Both the position numbers and the translations under genes were made by a program. Below, one piece after another: positions 7,081 to 15,038 of a DNA stretch of 43,596 nucleotides. Below the pieces are notes generated by a model that saw only the letters and a program-made list of their open reading frames with translations, searched no databases and was not told where the DNA came from. Origin of the DNA: Cytophagales bacterium. GTDB lineage: Bacteria > Bacteroidota > Bacteroidia > Cytophagales > Cyclobacteriaceae. How positions within the stretch are numbered: position 1 is the stretch's first letter; each line of letters opens with the position of its first letter. The DNA is taken from assembly GCA_020063545.1 (NCBI GenBank), contig JAGUUF010000120.1:1-43596 (forward strand), given 5' to 3'.

Positions 7081-9564
7081 TCAGCGTTTTACCAGCACAC
7101 CCGGATAGTTTTTGACAGCCACCCGATCGCGGTAAACAAGTTTTCCGTTAACCCAAACCATCTCAACACCGGCCGATAACGCAGTAGGGTTTTCAATCGT
7201 GGCATTGTCAATCACTGTTTCCGGGTTAAACAACACCAGGTCAGCAAAATAACCCGGCTGAATCAGGCCGCGATCTTTTATTCCGAGATTCTGTGCCGGC
7301 AGTCCGGTCATTTTATAGATCGCCTTTTCCAGTGGCATTAGGTTTTGCTCGCGCACGTACCTGCCCAACACGCGGGTAAAAGCGCCATGCCCGCGCGGGT
7401 GGCCGTCAACAGCCCCATCGGAGCAAATGCTGCTGTGATCCCAGGCCAAAAAGTTTTTAATGTCCGTTTCGCTCATCGAGGTTGCCACGATGTAGCCGCT
7501 TTCACCGGCTGCTTCGCCTTCGCGGATAATGCGCAGTAAGGCATGTGCTGCATCTTCGTTGGTTAACCTGCCAATCTCCGCTATCGTTTTTCCTTCATAC
7601 GCCTTGTTTGCCGGAAACGATACCATGGTTGAAGCGGCCGGATCGAACAATTCAGCAGTTGCAAAACGGGCGCTCTCAAGGTTTGTAAAATCCTTTTTAG
7701 GAAACAGCACACGAGGCGTTGAGCCCCACATGCTGTATGGATATACATCGGCCGTAACATTTACCCCGAGCTGGCGTGCCTGCTGCAGCGAGGTGAGCAG
7801 TGATGCCGATGTTCCCCACTTGCTTCGTAAGGCAATTTTAATGTGCGAAATCTGTACGGGTATGTTTGCTTGCCTGCCAATGTCCAGCAACTCATCCAAT
7901 GCACGGTCAATGTGCACATCTTCGCTTCGAATGTGGCTGATGTATCGCCCGCCATAGGTTGCCGCTATCCTGGCCAATTCAATCACCTCATTCCGGCTTG
8001 CATAAAAGGCCGGCTCGTATTCAAGCCCGGTGGAAAGGCCCAGCGAACCGCTCTCCATCTCCTGCTTCAGGATTGCCTGCATCTGAACCAATTCATCGGG
8101 TGTTGATTTACGCAGTACATCGCCATTCATAGCCTTTTGCCTAAGCGTGGCATGACCGGTAAAGGTGGCAATATTGATGCTGACTGGCCTTTTGTTGAGG
8201 AGATAACTGATTGAATCGATGGGTGTTGACCCGCCATCCTGCCCAACCACAATGGTAGTAATCCCCTGGTTGGTTGCTGCCGTGCAGGATGGATTTTCTT
8301 CGAGCCGCCAATCATGGTGGCTGTGGCTGTCAATAAATCCGGGGGCCAGTACAAATCCTTTTCCATCCGTGACCGATTCGCCAGGGAACGCACCGAGTGA
8401 TCCGATATCAGCAATCCGATCATCCACCATGCGGACGCTGCCGCTGAAAGCCGGCAGGCCTGTTCCGTTTATGATTTTTACGTTGGTGATAAGATGCGTT
8501 GTCGGAAGTTGATACGGCTTACCCTCCCAAATGTCGCGCACCACGCGTGCAGCACCGTTTGTGCCGCTTGTCAACACAATAACCGTTTGGTTTTTATCAA
8601 GGTAGCGAACGATAAGCGAACGAAACCCTACCCAACTGCCGGTGTGCGAAATAATTTTGCCGGGCTCATCAATTCGCCAGCCGAAGCCATACTGATGATG
8701 TTCGCCAGAGTTAAGTTTGCCGGGAGTAAAAGCTTCATCACGCGTTGAACGCTTTATCAACCTTTCAGTATATAGGGCCTGGTCCCACTTGTATAAGTCT
8801 TCGGCTGATGAAAATACATTGCCATCGCCCACTACGCCATCATAATGATTCATGTCGTGGATTACCGGCTTACCACCTTCATAACGAAAGCCTACAACCC
8901 GAGAGGCCGGGTTCTGCTTCATCTTCAAGGTGTACACATACGTATTAGGAAGTTTTAACGGTTTGGCTACCGCTTCATGGAAAAAACGGCTGGCAGGCAT
9001 TCCTGATACATGCGCGACAAGCGAACCGAGCAGGATATAATTGGTATTGCAATACTCCCACCGGGTGCCCGGCTCAAAAAGCAATTCAGGTTTTTCAGTT
9101 ACAAGCCAATCAAGCACCATTTCATTGGTAAGGGTATCGAGCAGGTTCATCTCGCGATCGGCCGGCTCAAAATATTCGGGCAACCCGGATACCTGGTTAA
9201 GCAGGTGGCGTACCGTAATGGCAGGATATGGAAATGAACGCAAGTATTTCTGCACCGGATCATCATAGTTCAGTTTACCTTTTTCTTTCAGACTCATGAT
9301 CATCATACCGTAAAACTGCTTCGAAACAGAAGCAAGGTTAAAGGAAGAAGCCGTTGTTAATGGTGTTCCGGTAACCGGATTGGCAACACCGAAGGCCTTT
9401 TTGTAAAGTACCTTACCTTTCTCGCCAACCAGCACCACACCGTTAAACAACTGGCGCTGGTGCAGGTAGGTTAGTGCAGAATCAATTTTGGCAATCGTGC
9501 GGTTAGTCTGCCCGAGGCAGGCAACAGTTACTACCAGGCAAAAAAGCAGGGGTAATCGGTTCAT
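7081..9564 (-). CDS. Secreted serine hydrolase (class C beta-lactamase fold) fused to D-aminoacylase-like amidohydrolase
   Basis: The 827-residue protein has two enzymatic halves. After a signal peptide (about 1-18) comes a beta-lactamase/penicillin-binding serine hydrolase domain (about 25-345) with SVSK (Ser79-Lys82), YCN (Tyr171) and HTG (His307-Gly309) as the three active-site boxes. From about 355 an amidohydrolase of the N-acyl-D-amino-acid deacylase type follows: HSH (His414/His416), SHI at His544, SHI at His574 and CSDG with Asp716. The metal-bridging cysteine of classical D-aminoacylase (in a VGxCG context) is replaced by VGQDGG (Asp443). A likely role is periplasmic processing of D-amino-acid-containing peptides or acylated D-amino acids, perhaps from peptidoglycan; the substrate cannot be read from the sequence. 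The two domains normally occur as separate proteins. The frame is continuous, so a frameshift artefact is unlikely. Confidence 0.88.
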   Translation of the reverse strand: MNRLPLLFCLVVTVACLGQTNRTIAKIDSALTYLHQRQLFNGVVLVGEKGKVLYKKAFGVANPVTGTPLTTASSFNLASVSKQFYGMMIMSLKEKGKLNYDDPVQKYLRSFPYPAITVRHLLNQVSGLPEYFEPADREMNLLDTLTNEMVLDWLVTEKPELLFEPGTRWEYCNTNYILLGSLVAHVSGMPASRFFHEAVAKPLKLPNTYVYTLKMKQNPASRVVGFRYEGGKPVIHDMNHYDGVVGDGNVFSSAEDLYKWDQALYTERLIKRSTRDEAFTPGKLNSGEHHQYGFGWRIDEPGKIISHTGSWVGFRSLIVRYLDKNQTVIVLTSGTNGAARVVRDIWEGKPYQLPTTHLITNVKIINGTGLPAFSGSVRMVDDRIADIGSLGAFPGESVTDGKGFVLAPGFIDSHSHHDWRLEENPSCTAATNQGITTIVVGQDGGSTPIDSISYLLNKRPVSINIATFTGHATLRQKAMNGDVLRKSTPDELVQMQAILKQEMESGSLGLSTGLEYEPAFYASRNEVIELARIAATYGGRYISHIRSEDVHIDRALDELLDIGRQANIPVQISHIKIALRSKWGTSASLLTSLQQARQLGVNVTADVYPYSMWGSTPRVLFPKKDFTNLESARFATAELFDPAASTMVSFPANKAYEGKTIAEIGRLTNEDAAHALLRIIREGEAAGESGYIVATSMSETDIKNFLAWDHSSICSDGAVDGHPRGHGAFTRVLGRYVREQNLMPLEKAIYKMTGLPAQNLGIKDRGLIQPGYFADLVLFNPETVIDNATIENPTALSAGVEMVWVNGKLVYRDRVAVKNYPGVLVKR

Positions 9565-9594
9565 GGGTATGTATTAAGAAATGCTTGTTGGAGG

Positions 9595-10506
9595 TTACTC
9601 GTGCAGCGGCCGTTTTTTTATCATGCCGCCCTTTACATCGTTGATGCTGTTTTCAACCACAAACGCGTGCTCATCAATTTTAGAAATTTCAGTTTTCAGT
9701 TTCTGTAATTCAAGGCGTGTGATCACCGAAAAAATAACATTCATTTCCTTTACGCGGTGCCCTGTTTTACCAAAACCGCTCTGTCCTTTCAGGATGGTTA
9801 CCCCGCGGCCCATACGGTTGGTGATGGCGTCTTTTATCTCTTCGCTTTTATCCGAAACAATCATCACACTAGTATATTCTTCAATACCGTGAACAACAAA
9901 ATCAACTGTTTTGGAGGCAACCAGGTAGGTTAATATGGCATACAACGCTGTTTCAATAGCAATCAGGTAGGCGGCCACCGAAAAGATTACAATGTTCAAT
10001 CCAAGAATAATGTCACCTACTGTAAGGGTAGTTTTCCGGCTGGTGTAAATGGCAAGCACTTCGGTACCATCCAGTACGCTGCCGCCCCGTATGGAAAGCC
10101 CGATTCCTGCCCCGAGAAAGAATCCGCCAAAAAAAGCGATGAGTAAATCATCATCCGTAACCAGGGGAAAATCAATCCAGTACAACGCAAGCGCCAGCCC
10201 TACAATGGCGATAAGTGTTTTAAATGCAAACAGCCTCGATACCTGGGTGTAGCCGATAACTATAAATGGGGCATTAAGGATGACCACCAGCAGAGAAAGA
10301 TTGGTGTTGGTAAGTTGATTGACCAGCAGTGAAATACCCATTACGCCTCCATCCAGGAATTTATTCGGCAGCAGAAAACCTTTTAGTCCGAAGGATGCAG
10401 CCAAAATGCCAAGGGTAATAAAAAAAGTATCTTTTACAGCCCGCTCAAACTGTATTCGCTTAATGCGAACAGCCTTTAGTTCCTGGAATCGCTGCTGGGT
10501 ACTCAT
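9595..10506 (-). CDS. YitT family membrane protein (DUF161 + DUF2179)
   Basis: The 303-residue protein has a cytoplasmic N-terminus (about 1-24), then five to six membrane helices (about 28-48, 60-90, 92-112, 118-138, 165-185). It ends in a soluble DUF2179 domain (about 205-290) containing the GRGVTILKGQSGFGK segment and the VITRLELQKLKTEISKID helix. This is the standard YitT/YpjC architecture of about 290 residues. Transport or export is often proposed for the family, but the substrate is unknown. It is divergently transcribed from osmC, with a Crp-type dyad between them. Confidence 0.88.
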   Translation of the reverse strand: MSTQQRFQELKAVRIKRIQFERAVKDTFFITLGILAASFGLKGFLLPNKFLDGGVMGISLLVNQLTNTNLSLLVVILNAPFIVIGYTQVSRLFAFKTLIAIVGLALALYWIDFPLVTDDDLLIAFFGGFFLGAGIGLSIRGGSVLDGTEVLAIYTSRKTTLTVGDIILGLNIVIFSVAAYLIAIETALYAILTYLVASKTVDFVVHGIEEYTSVMIVSDKSEEIKDAITNRMGRGVTILKGQSGFGKTGHRVKEMNVIFSVITRLELQKLKTEISKIDEHAFVVENSINDVKGGMIKKRPLHE

Positions 10507-10533
10507 GCTTACAAAATAGCAAATCCGGCCGGT

Positions 10534-10567
10534 CTTTGAAAATCAGCAGGTTGTGTGACTGTAGTCA
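10534..10567 (+). promoter_or_regulatory. Crp/Fnr-type dyad with degenerate tandem partner, yitT-osmC divergent region
   Basis: TGACTGTAGTCA at 10556-10567 is a perfect TGA-N6-TCA dyad; with its flanks it reads TGTGA-N6-TCATG. Ten bases upstream ends a second, degenerate site (10534-10545) in which only the AAAATCAG right half is kept. The spacing is the same as in the two other regions described here. The dyad ends 47 bases before the osmC ATG. The regulator is inferred, not shown. Confidence 0.55.
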
Positions 10568-10614
10568 TGGTGCGGTAACGTTAGCCGGTACATCTTTACC
10601 TAAAATTTTAAACC

Positions 10615-11061
10615 ATGACGTACGAACACATCTATAATGTAAACCTTCGCTGGGATGCCGACCGGATGGGCACCCTCTACTCGGATGAACTGAATGAACC
10701 CGTAACAGTAGCTACCCCACCGCCTTTTCCGAAAGGCATGGAAAAAATCTGGTCGCCCGAACATTTGTTCACGGCTGCCGTAAGCAGTTGCCTGATGACA
10801 ACCTTCCTGGCCATTGCCGAAAACTCAAAACTTGTGTTTAACCAGTTTTCGTGCAGGGCTGCCGGTAAGCTGGAACACGTTAACGGCAAATACCGGATGA
10901 CAGAAATAATGCTTGAGCCAGAACTGGTTATTACACGCGAGCAGGATTACGAACGGGCTGAGCGGATATTGCAAAAATCAGAAGCCGCCTGCCTGATTAC
11001 CAATTCAATTAACTCGAATGTAGTGATGAAACCGGTTATCCGGATTTTGAAAGAGGTTTGA
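10615..11061 (+). CDS. OsmC family peroxide/organic-hydroperoxide reductase-like protein
   Basis: The 148-residue protein matches the OsmC/Ohr fold. It has a helix with the first redox cysteine in AVSSCLMTTFLAIAE (about residue 60) and a second cysteine in EAACLITNSI (about residue 125), which would form the thiol peroxidase pair. A third cysteine lies between them in FSCRA. Family members reduce organic hydroperoxides with lipoyl or thiol donors; the exact substrate is unknown. Its leader is A+T-rich, and a TGA-N6-TCA dyad sits 47 bases upstream of the ATG. This suggests regulation together with the cbb3/usp genes. The gene is monocistronic; the convergent SUI1 gene ends 10 bases downstream. 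Confidence 0.9.
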   Translation: MTYEHIYNVNLRWDADRMGTLYSDELNEPVTVATPPPFPKGMEKIWSPEHLFTAAVSSCLMTTFLAIAENSKLVFNQFSCRAAGKLEHVNGKYRMTEIMLEPELVITREQDYERAERILQKSEAACLITNSINSNVVMKPVIRILKEV

Positions 11062-11071
11062 GGATCGTTTA

Positions 11072-11419
11072 TTACCCAATCCTTTTCACCTTATAACCAT
11101 CTTTAGTAAGAAGGCTTACCAGTTTTTCGCGCTGGTCGCCCTGCAGCAGAATTTCACCCTCTTTTACCGATCCGCCAACACCACACTTACCTTTCAACGC
11201 CTTTCCCAACATTTCCAGGTCCTCTGCCTTCCCGACAAAGCCGGTAACCAGCGTAACGGTTTTGCCGGCACGGCCGCTCTTGTCGAGCAGCACTTTTAAC
11301 TGTTGTTGCTGTGGTGCAAGTGTAGCCGGCTCGTATGCTTTTCGTGTTTCGTATTGAAAATTTTCAGCCGTAGAGTACACCACGCCTTCGCGCTGCTTCC
11401 AAAGGTTTTTCTTTGCCAT
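11072..11419 (-). CDS. SUI1/YciH family translation initiation factor-like protein
   Basis: The 115-residue protein has an N-terminal basic extension and a C-terminal SUI1 (eIF1-like) domain (about 38-113). Recognisable segments are KTVTLVTGFVGKAEDLEMLGKALK and KCGVGGSVKEGEILLQGDQ. In the bacterial YciH family these form the beta-alpha fold that binds near the ribosomal P site. Its start codon overlaps the stop of the upstream dnaJ-like gene (TAATG), so the two are coupled. Bacterial homologues are dispensable and their cellular role is unsettled. Confidence 0.9.
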   Translation of the reverse strand: MAKKNLWKQREGVVYSTAENFQYETRKAYEPATLAPQQQQLKVLLDKSGRAGKTVTLVTGFVGKAEDLEMLGKALKGKCGVGGSVKEGEILLQGDQREKLVSLLTKDGYKVKRIG

Positions 11420-12207
11420 TACGAAATGAAGATTAGAATTACCGTAAAGATAAGCACGAACAAGTTTACCAGCCCCAGGTTAAACCGGAATTCAACGCTG
11501 CCGACAGCAAGCAGCCAAAGCACACTGCCGATGATGAGCAAAGTGGGAACGAAAATGAAATTACCGTAAAGGGTTCCCAGGTTGGAAACAGCAATTGTTC
11601 CATCAACGGACTGAACATCCATCAACACACCCAGAATTGCAGATTCGGTAAATACAAGTTGTGTATTGACGGATAACCTGCGGGCGTCTGCCGCTTCAAT
11701 TCTCAGTTCTCTGCCGGTGCTGGTAACCAGGTAATCCTGCCATCCGCGCCTGTACACCTCATTGCGAAATTTCACGAGTGTCTCGATATGCCTTGCCGGG
11801 GGAAGAAAAAAATCGGTTACCAGTAACGTAAAAAGTAAACCACCGGCAATGGCAATCGGTTTCATATACGGCAGCACCGTTGCCATTAGGTCGTACTGGG
11901 TTGGTCCTTTCGCGCGAGGCGGCCTGTATCCGCCTGTGCCCCGGTATCGGGGATCACGGTGTGCAGGAGCCGGAGGAGGCTCGTACACCGGAGCATACGG
12001 ATTTTCCAACCGATAATCATATTCCCTGCGTTTTACTTCATCGCCCAGAACATCATATGCTTCGTTTACCAGTTTGATGAGCTCCTGGGCTTGCGGATCG
12101 GGATTAACATCAGGATGTAGCTGCTGAACCAGCTTGCGGTAAGCGCGTTTAATCTCAGCTGCGCTGGCCGCAGGATGGACACCCAAAACCGCATAGTAAT
12201 TACTCAT
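11419..12207 (-). CDS. Membrane-anchored DnaJ-domain protein
   Basis: The 262-residue protein begins with a complete J domain (about 1-66): YYAVLGV, the QLHPD tripeptide motif at His31-Asp33, and AYDVLGDEVKRREYD. A proline-rich linker (about 70-100) follows. The protein then has a membrane helix (about 108-132), an external beta-rich region, and one or two C-terminal helices (about 205-262). It has no G/F region, zinc finger or substrate-binding domain, so it is not DnaJ itself but a J-domain co-chaperone. I start at ATG 12207; an in-frame TTG three codons upstream is possible. The gene is coupled to the SUI1 gene by TAATG. Confidence 0.88.
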   Translation of the reverse strand: MSNYYAVLGVHPAASAAEIKRAYRKLVQQLHPDVNPDPQAQELIKLVNEAYDVLGDEVKRREYDYRLENPYAPVYEPPPAPAHRDPRYRGTGGYRPPRAKGPTQYDLMATVLPYMKPIAIAGGLLFTLLVTDFFLPPARHIETLVKFRNEVYRRGWQDYLVTSTGRELRIEAADARRLSVNTQLVFTESAILGVLMDVQSVDGTIAVSNLGTLYGNFIFVPTLLIIGSVLWLLAVGSVEFRFNLGLVNLFVLIFTVILIFIS

Positions 12208-12241
12208 TGGCTGCAACTACAGAAGAAAACCGGAGGTTACA

Positions 12242-12267
12242 AAAAAACCCGGAGGGCCGGGTTTTTT
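12242..12267. terminator. Rho-independent terminator, probably bidirectional
   Basis: An 11-bp stem AAAAAACCCGG / CCGGGTTTTTT closes a four-base loop (AGGG). A-runs and T-runs on either side make it work in both directions. It lies 20 bases after the stop of the tandem universal stress protein gene (minus strand) and upstream of the dnaJ-like start, so it should end the usp transcript. Confidence 0.85.
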
Positions 12268-12287
12268 GTTCAGTTTTCACTGAAATG

Positions 12288-13142
12288 CTATTTCCTGTGT
12301 TTAACCACAAACGTAAGCACCGGGCGTTTGCTGTGGTTCACCACATCTTCGGCAATACTGCCGGCCAAAACGTGCGCAAAACCCGTGCGGCCATGGGTTG
12401 CCATAGCAATCATATCGGCATGGATACTGTCAGCAAAATAAATAATGCCTTCCTCTTCGGTAACATCATTGAACACGTTAATCGTGTAATTTTTCAGTTG
12501 AAGTTTCTTGGCAAAATCCTGCATGTACTTTTTCACAACAGAATCGCGCTGGAAATTACCGGGCGTATTGATGCGAACCAAGTGAATGGTTGAGTCGTAC
12601 ATGGCCTGCGCGCGTTTAACAATTCGCGAAAATACTTCCTCGTCCTTACTCATGGAGGTAGCATACACAATGTTTTTAAAGTTGGGGCGGGTAGGTTTTT
12701 TCTGGATGGTGAGCACCGGGCATTTGGCATGGCGAACAACCTTTTCGGTGTTTGAGCCGATAATCATTTCGGTGGCACCGGTTACCCCGGTTGTTCCCAT
12801 TACCACCAGGTCAACTTTATGTTCGGCAATAATGGTACGCATGCCGTGGAAGGGTGAGCCCATCCGCAGTTCGGATTTTACCTTTACCCCGTTAAACATC
12901 GGGTCAGCCGCGAATTTGGCCATTTGCTTTTTGGAACGTTCGATGAGCTTGAGCATGAACAGTTTTTCTTCCATGTCAGCGTATTGTACTTCACCGGTTA
13001 CCGCAAAAGAGCCTTTGGAGCCTTCTTCAATTACGTGCAGCAATATCAATTCGGCACCCGCTTTTTTTGCGATACCGGCAGCTACCTCGGCTGCAGTTTG
13101 GGCCGTTTTGGAGAAATCAATGGGAACCAGGATTTTTTTCAT
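12288..13142 (-). CDS. Tandem-domain universal stress protein (UspA family)
   Basis: The 284-residue cytoplasmic protein has two Usp domains (about 1-146 and 152-283). Each ends in the nucleotide-binding signature: GTTG-x9-GS in domain 1 (MGTTGVTGATEMIIGS) and ATHG-x9-GS in domain 2 (ATHGRTGFAHVLAGS). The first glycine of the second signature is alanine. The intact motif suggests an ATP-binding type. It follows the single-domain usp gene with an 80-base gap on the same strand and is followed by a strong terminator, so the two probably form one transcript. Likely induced with the cbb3/kinase genes (see dyads at 13696). Confidence 0.9.
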   Translation of the reverse strand: MKKILVPIDFSKTAQTAAEVAAGIAKKAGAELILLHVIEEGSKGSFAVTGEVQYADMEEKLFMLKLIERSKKQMAKFAADPMFNGVKVKSELRMGSPFHGMRTIIAEHKVDLVVMGTTGVTGATEMIIGSNTEKVVRHAKCPVLTIQKKPTRPNFKNIVYATSMSKDEEVFSRIVKRAQAMYDSTIHLVRINTPGNFQRDSVVKKYMQDFAKKLQLKNYTINVFNDVTEEEGIIYFADSIHADMIAMATHGRTGFAHVLAGSIAEDVVNHSKRPVLTFVVKHRK

Positions 13143-13222
13143 AAGGTTGATGTGTTAATGTTTTTAAAGATAAAAACTTTCGTGGTACAAATACCGTATC
13201 ATAACCCGAATTAACAGAAATT

Positions 13223-13648
13223 TTAAGGTTGCCTGTGCCTGTCGGGCACAATCAGTACCGGCACGGAAGCCTGAGCGATAAATTCTTCAAGGGTCATTCC
13301 CTTTTGCTCATTAATTTCAAGGGCCAGTTTCTGCCCGATAACAATGAATGCCCCCGGGTTTGCCTGCACAGCACTTTTAATCCTGTCGGCAAGAAACCCG
13401 ACTTCGGCCCTGAATTCATAAGGCACCGAACCATTAAGCCCCAGTTTTTTCTCCAGTAATGCAAAATCCTCATGGGCCTTTTTAACGATTGTCTTCCGGT
13501 AATCTCCGATGGCTTCATTATCCGGAATAATCCGGTATGCATACAGCACAACCAGCCGTTTGGCAAAGCGGTTAGCCAGGTCAACCGCTGCCTTCAAAAC
13601 CGAAGAAGAAGTTTCTGAAAAATCAACCGCGCAAACTACAGGATTCAT
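13223..13648 (-). CDS. Single-domain universal stress protein without ATP signature
   Basis: The 141-residue protein starts VVCAVDFSETSSSVLKAA, the classic Usp beta1-alpha1 segment, and ends with the QASVPVLIVPD strand. The G-x2-G-x9-G(S/T) nucleotide motif is missing: the equivalent region reads VIGQKLALEINEQKG. It therefore resembles the non-ATP-binding Usp subtype. I start at ATG 13648 because the Usp fold begins there. A longer version (from 13708) would add 20 unrelated residues and cover the operator dyads. The start is 47 bases from the nearest dyad and a TATGTTCG box lies between, which supports this choice. Confidence 0.82.
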   Translation of the reverse strand: MNPVVCAVDFSETSSSVLKAAVDLANRFAKRLVVLYAYRIIPDNEAIGDYRKTIVKKAHEDFALLEKKLGLNGSVPYEFRAEVGFLADRIKSAVQANPGAFIVIGQKLALEINEQKGMTLEEFIAQASVPVLIVPDRHRQP

Positions 13649-13663
13649 GTAACGTAACTGCAG

Positions 13664-13671
13664 CGAACATA
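13664..13671 (-). promoter_or_regulatory. Candidate -7 box of the usp promoter
   Basis: On the minus strand this reads TATGTTCG, seven of eight bases of the Bacteroidota TAnnTTTG consensus. Its centre is 34 bases downstream of the nearer Crp-type dyad, which would place that dyad around -41 relative to a start some seven bases beyond the box. This is the position expected for class II activation. Transcription start not known. Confidence 0.35.
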
Positions 13672-13695
13672 CCCGGTTTGGCGAATCATCCTCCG

Positions 13696-13729
13696 TGATG
13701 GGCATCATGTAAAAAACTGATTTTTATCA
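13696..13729. promoter_or_regulatory. Tandem Crp/Fnr-type operators between usp and kinase genes
   Basis: Two perfect TGA-N6-TCA dyads lie in tandem: TGATGGGCATCA (13696-13707) and TGATTTTTATCA (13718-13729). They are separated by 10 bases, so their centres are 22 bp (two helical turns) apart. The arrangement is the same as upstream of ccoN. The region is divergent, serving the usp genes (minus) and the kinase-regulator pair (plus), so it could mediate both activation and autoregulation. Confidence 0.65.
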
Positions 13730-13758
13730 TGAGGCGTTGTTACTATCTTTCCCAAACC

Positions 13759-15030
13759 ATGACCGAACCGAGATTCCGGCTTTCCTCACCCGAAACATTG
13801 GGCGAAATTTTTCAGGGTTCAGCTGAGGGTATTCTAATGGTTGACACAGCGGGAATAATCCAGCTTGCCAATAAGGCCTCTGAGCAAATGTTCGGATACG
13901 CACCCGGAGAACTGGAAGGAAAACCGCTCGAAACGCTGCTTCCGCAGCGATACCGCGAGCAGCATAGCCGGCACCGGGCATCCTTCCACCAGGCCCCCTC
14001 TCCACGAAAAATGGGGGTTGGCCGCGACCTGGTGGCCTGCCGGAAAGATGGTACCGAGTTTCCGGTAGAGGTAAGCCTGAGTCATCACCGCATAAACAAT
14101 CAGTTTATTGTTATTGCGTTTATCATTGATATCACCGAACGCAAAAAGGCGGAAGAAGCCGTAAGGCGCAGCGAAGAACAGTTACTGCTCTATGCAGCCG
14201 AACTGGAGCGTAAAGTGCAGGCACGTACAGATGCCCTCAATAAATCTATTGAAGACCTGGAAAAGGCAAACCACTTTTTGCAGGAACAGATTGCCGAACG
14301 AAAAAAAGCAGAAGAAGAAGTGAAGCATGCCCTTGAACGGGAGCGCGAGCTGAACGAACTTAAAAGCAAGTTCGTTTCGATTGCATCGCACGAATTCAGA
14401 ACTCCGTTAAGCACCGTGCTCAGCTCAGCCTCGCTGGTAATGCAGTATAAAGAAAAGGGCGATCTTGCAAAAATTGATAAACACGTAAATCGCATTAAAT
14501 CATCGGTAAGCCACCTGACCAATATCCTGAATGACTTCCTTTCGCTCGGTAAACTCGAAGAAGGTAAAATCGATATTGCCAAGGAGACCCTCAGCCTCAG
14601 TGAGTTTCTTCATGAAATCAGGGAAGAAATGAAACCCCAGCTTAAAGAGAAGCAAACCGTAACGCTGCAGATCACAGGAAAAGAAAAGCCGGTAAGTACA
14701 GATCCAAAAGTATTGCGTAACATTCTCTTCAACCTGATTTCCAACGCCAGCAAATACTCCGATGCCGGTAAGCCCATAAGCATCCTTGTTACCTTCTGGG
14801 AAAATCACCTTGATATTGCCGTAACTGACCAGGGCATCGGCATTCCAAGAGAAGATTTGAAACACTTATTCGAGCGGTTCTTCCGCGCCAGCAATGCCGG
14901 GCAGGTTCAAGGTACAGGCCTGGGACTTAACATTGTAAAACGCTATGTTGAATTGTTAAACGGAGAAATTAAATTTACCAGCCAGGAAGGAAAAGGAAGT
15001 ACCTTTACCGTTATCCTGCCCATTACCTGA
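13759..15030 (+). CDS. PAS-domain sensor histidine kinase
   Basis: The 423-residue protein has no membrane helix, so it is a cytoplasmic sensor. Domains in order: PAS (about 14-126), long coiled coil (127-205), HisKA with SHEFRTPL (phospho-His about 211), and HATPase_c (about 310-423) with NLISNASKYSD, VTDQGIGIP and GTGLGLNIVKRY. The PAS has RxxH and GVGR elements that align by spacing with the FixL haem histidine and the FixL G-helix arginine region, but these also occur in PAS domains without haem. I start at ATG 13759; the alternative ATG at 13729 overlaps an operator dyad. The response regulator gene begins nine bases after the stop, so they are almost certainly partners. Confidence 0.9.
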   Translation: MTEPRFRLSSPETLGEIFQGSAEGILMVDTAGIIQLANKASEQMFGYAPGELEGKPLETLLPQRYREQHSRHRASFHQAPSPRKMGVGRDLVACRKDGTEFPVEVSLSHHRINNQFIVIAFIIDITERKKAEEAVRRSEEQLLLYAAELERKVQARTDALNKSIEDLEKANHFLQEQIAERKKAEEEVKHALERERELNELKSKFVSIASHEFRTPLSTVLSSASLVMQYKEKGDLAKIDKHVNRIKSSVSHLTNILNDFLSLGKLEEGKIDIAKETLSLSEFLHEIREEMKPQLKEKQTVTLQITGKEKPVSTDPKVLRNILFNLISNASKYSDAGKPISILVTFWENHLDIAVTDQGIGIPREDLKHLFERFFRASNAGQVQGTGLGLNIVKRYVELLNGEIKFTSQEGKGSTFTVILPIT

Positions 15031-15038
15031 ATAACGCT

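Noticed and set aside
13143..13222. Possible separate promoter of the tandem-domain usp gene
   Set aside because: No TGA-N6-TCA dyad and no convincing TAnnTTTG box on the minus strand; read-through from the upstream usp gene is simpler.
14190..14582. Minus-strand open frame (130 codons) inside the PAS kinase
   Set aside because: It is the antisense of the coiled coil and HisKA region; serine/arginine-rich with no domain.
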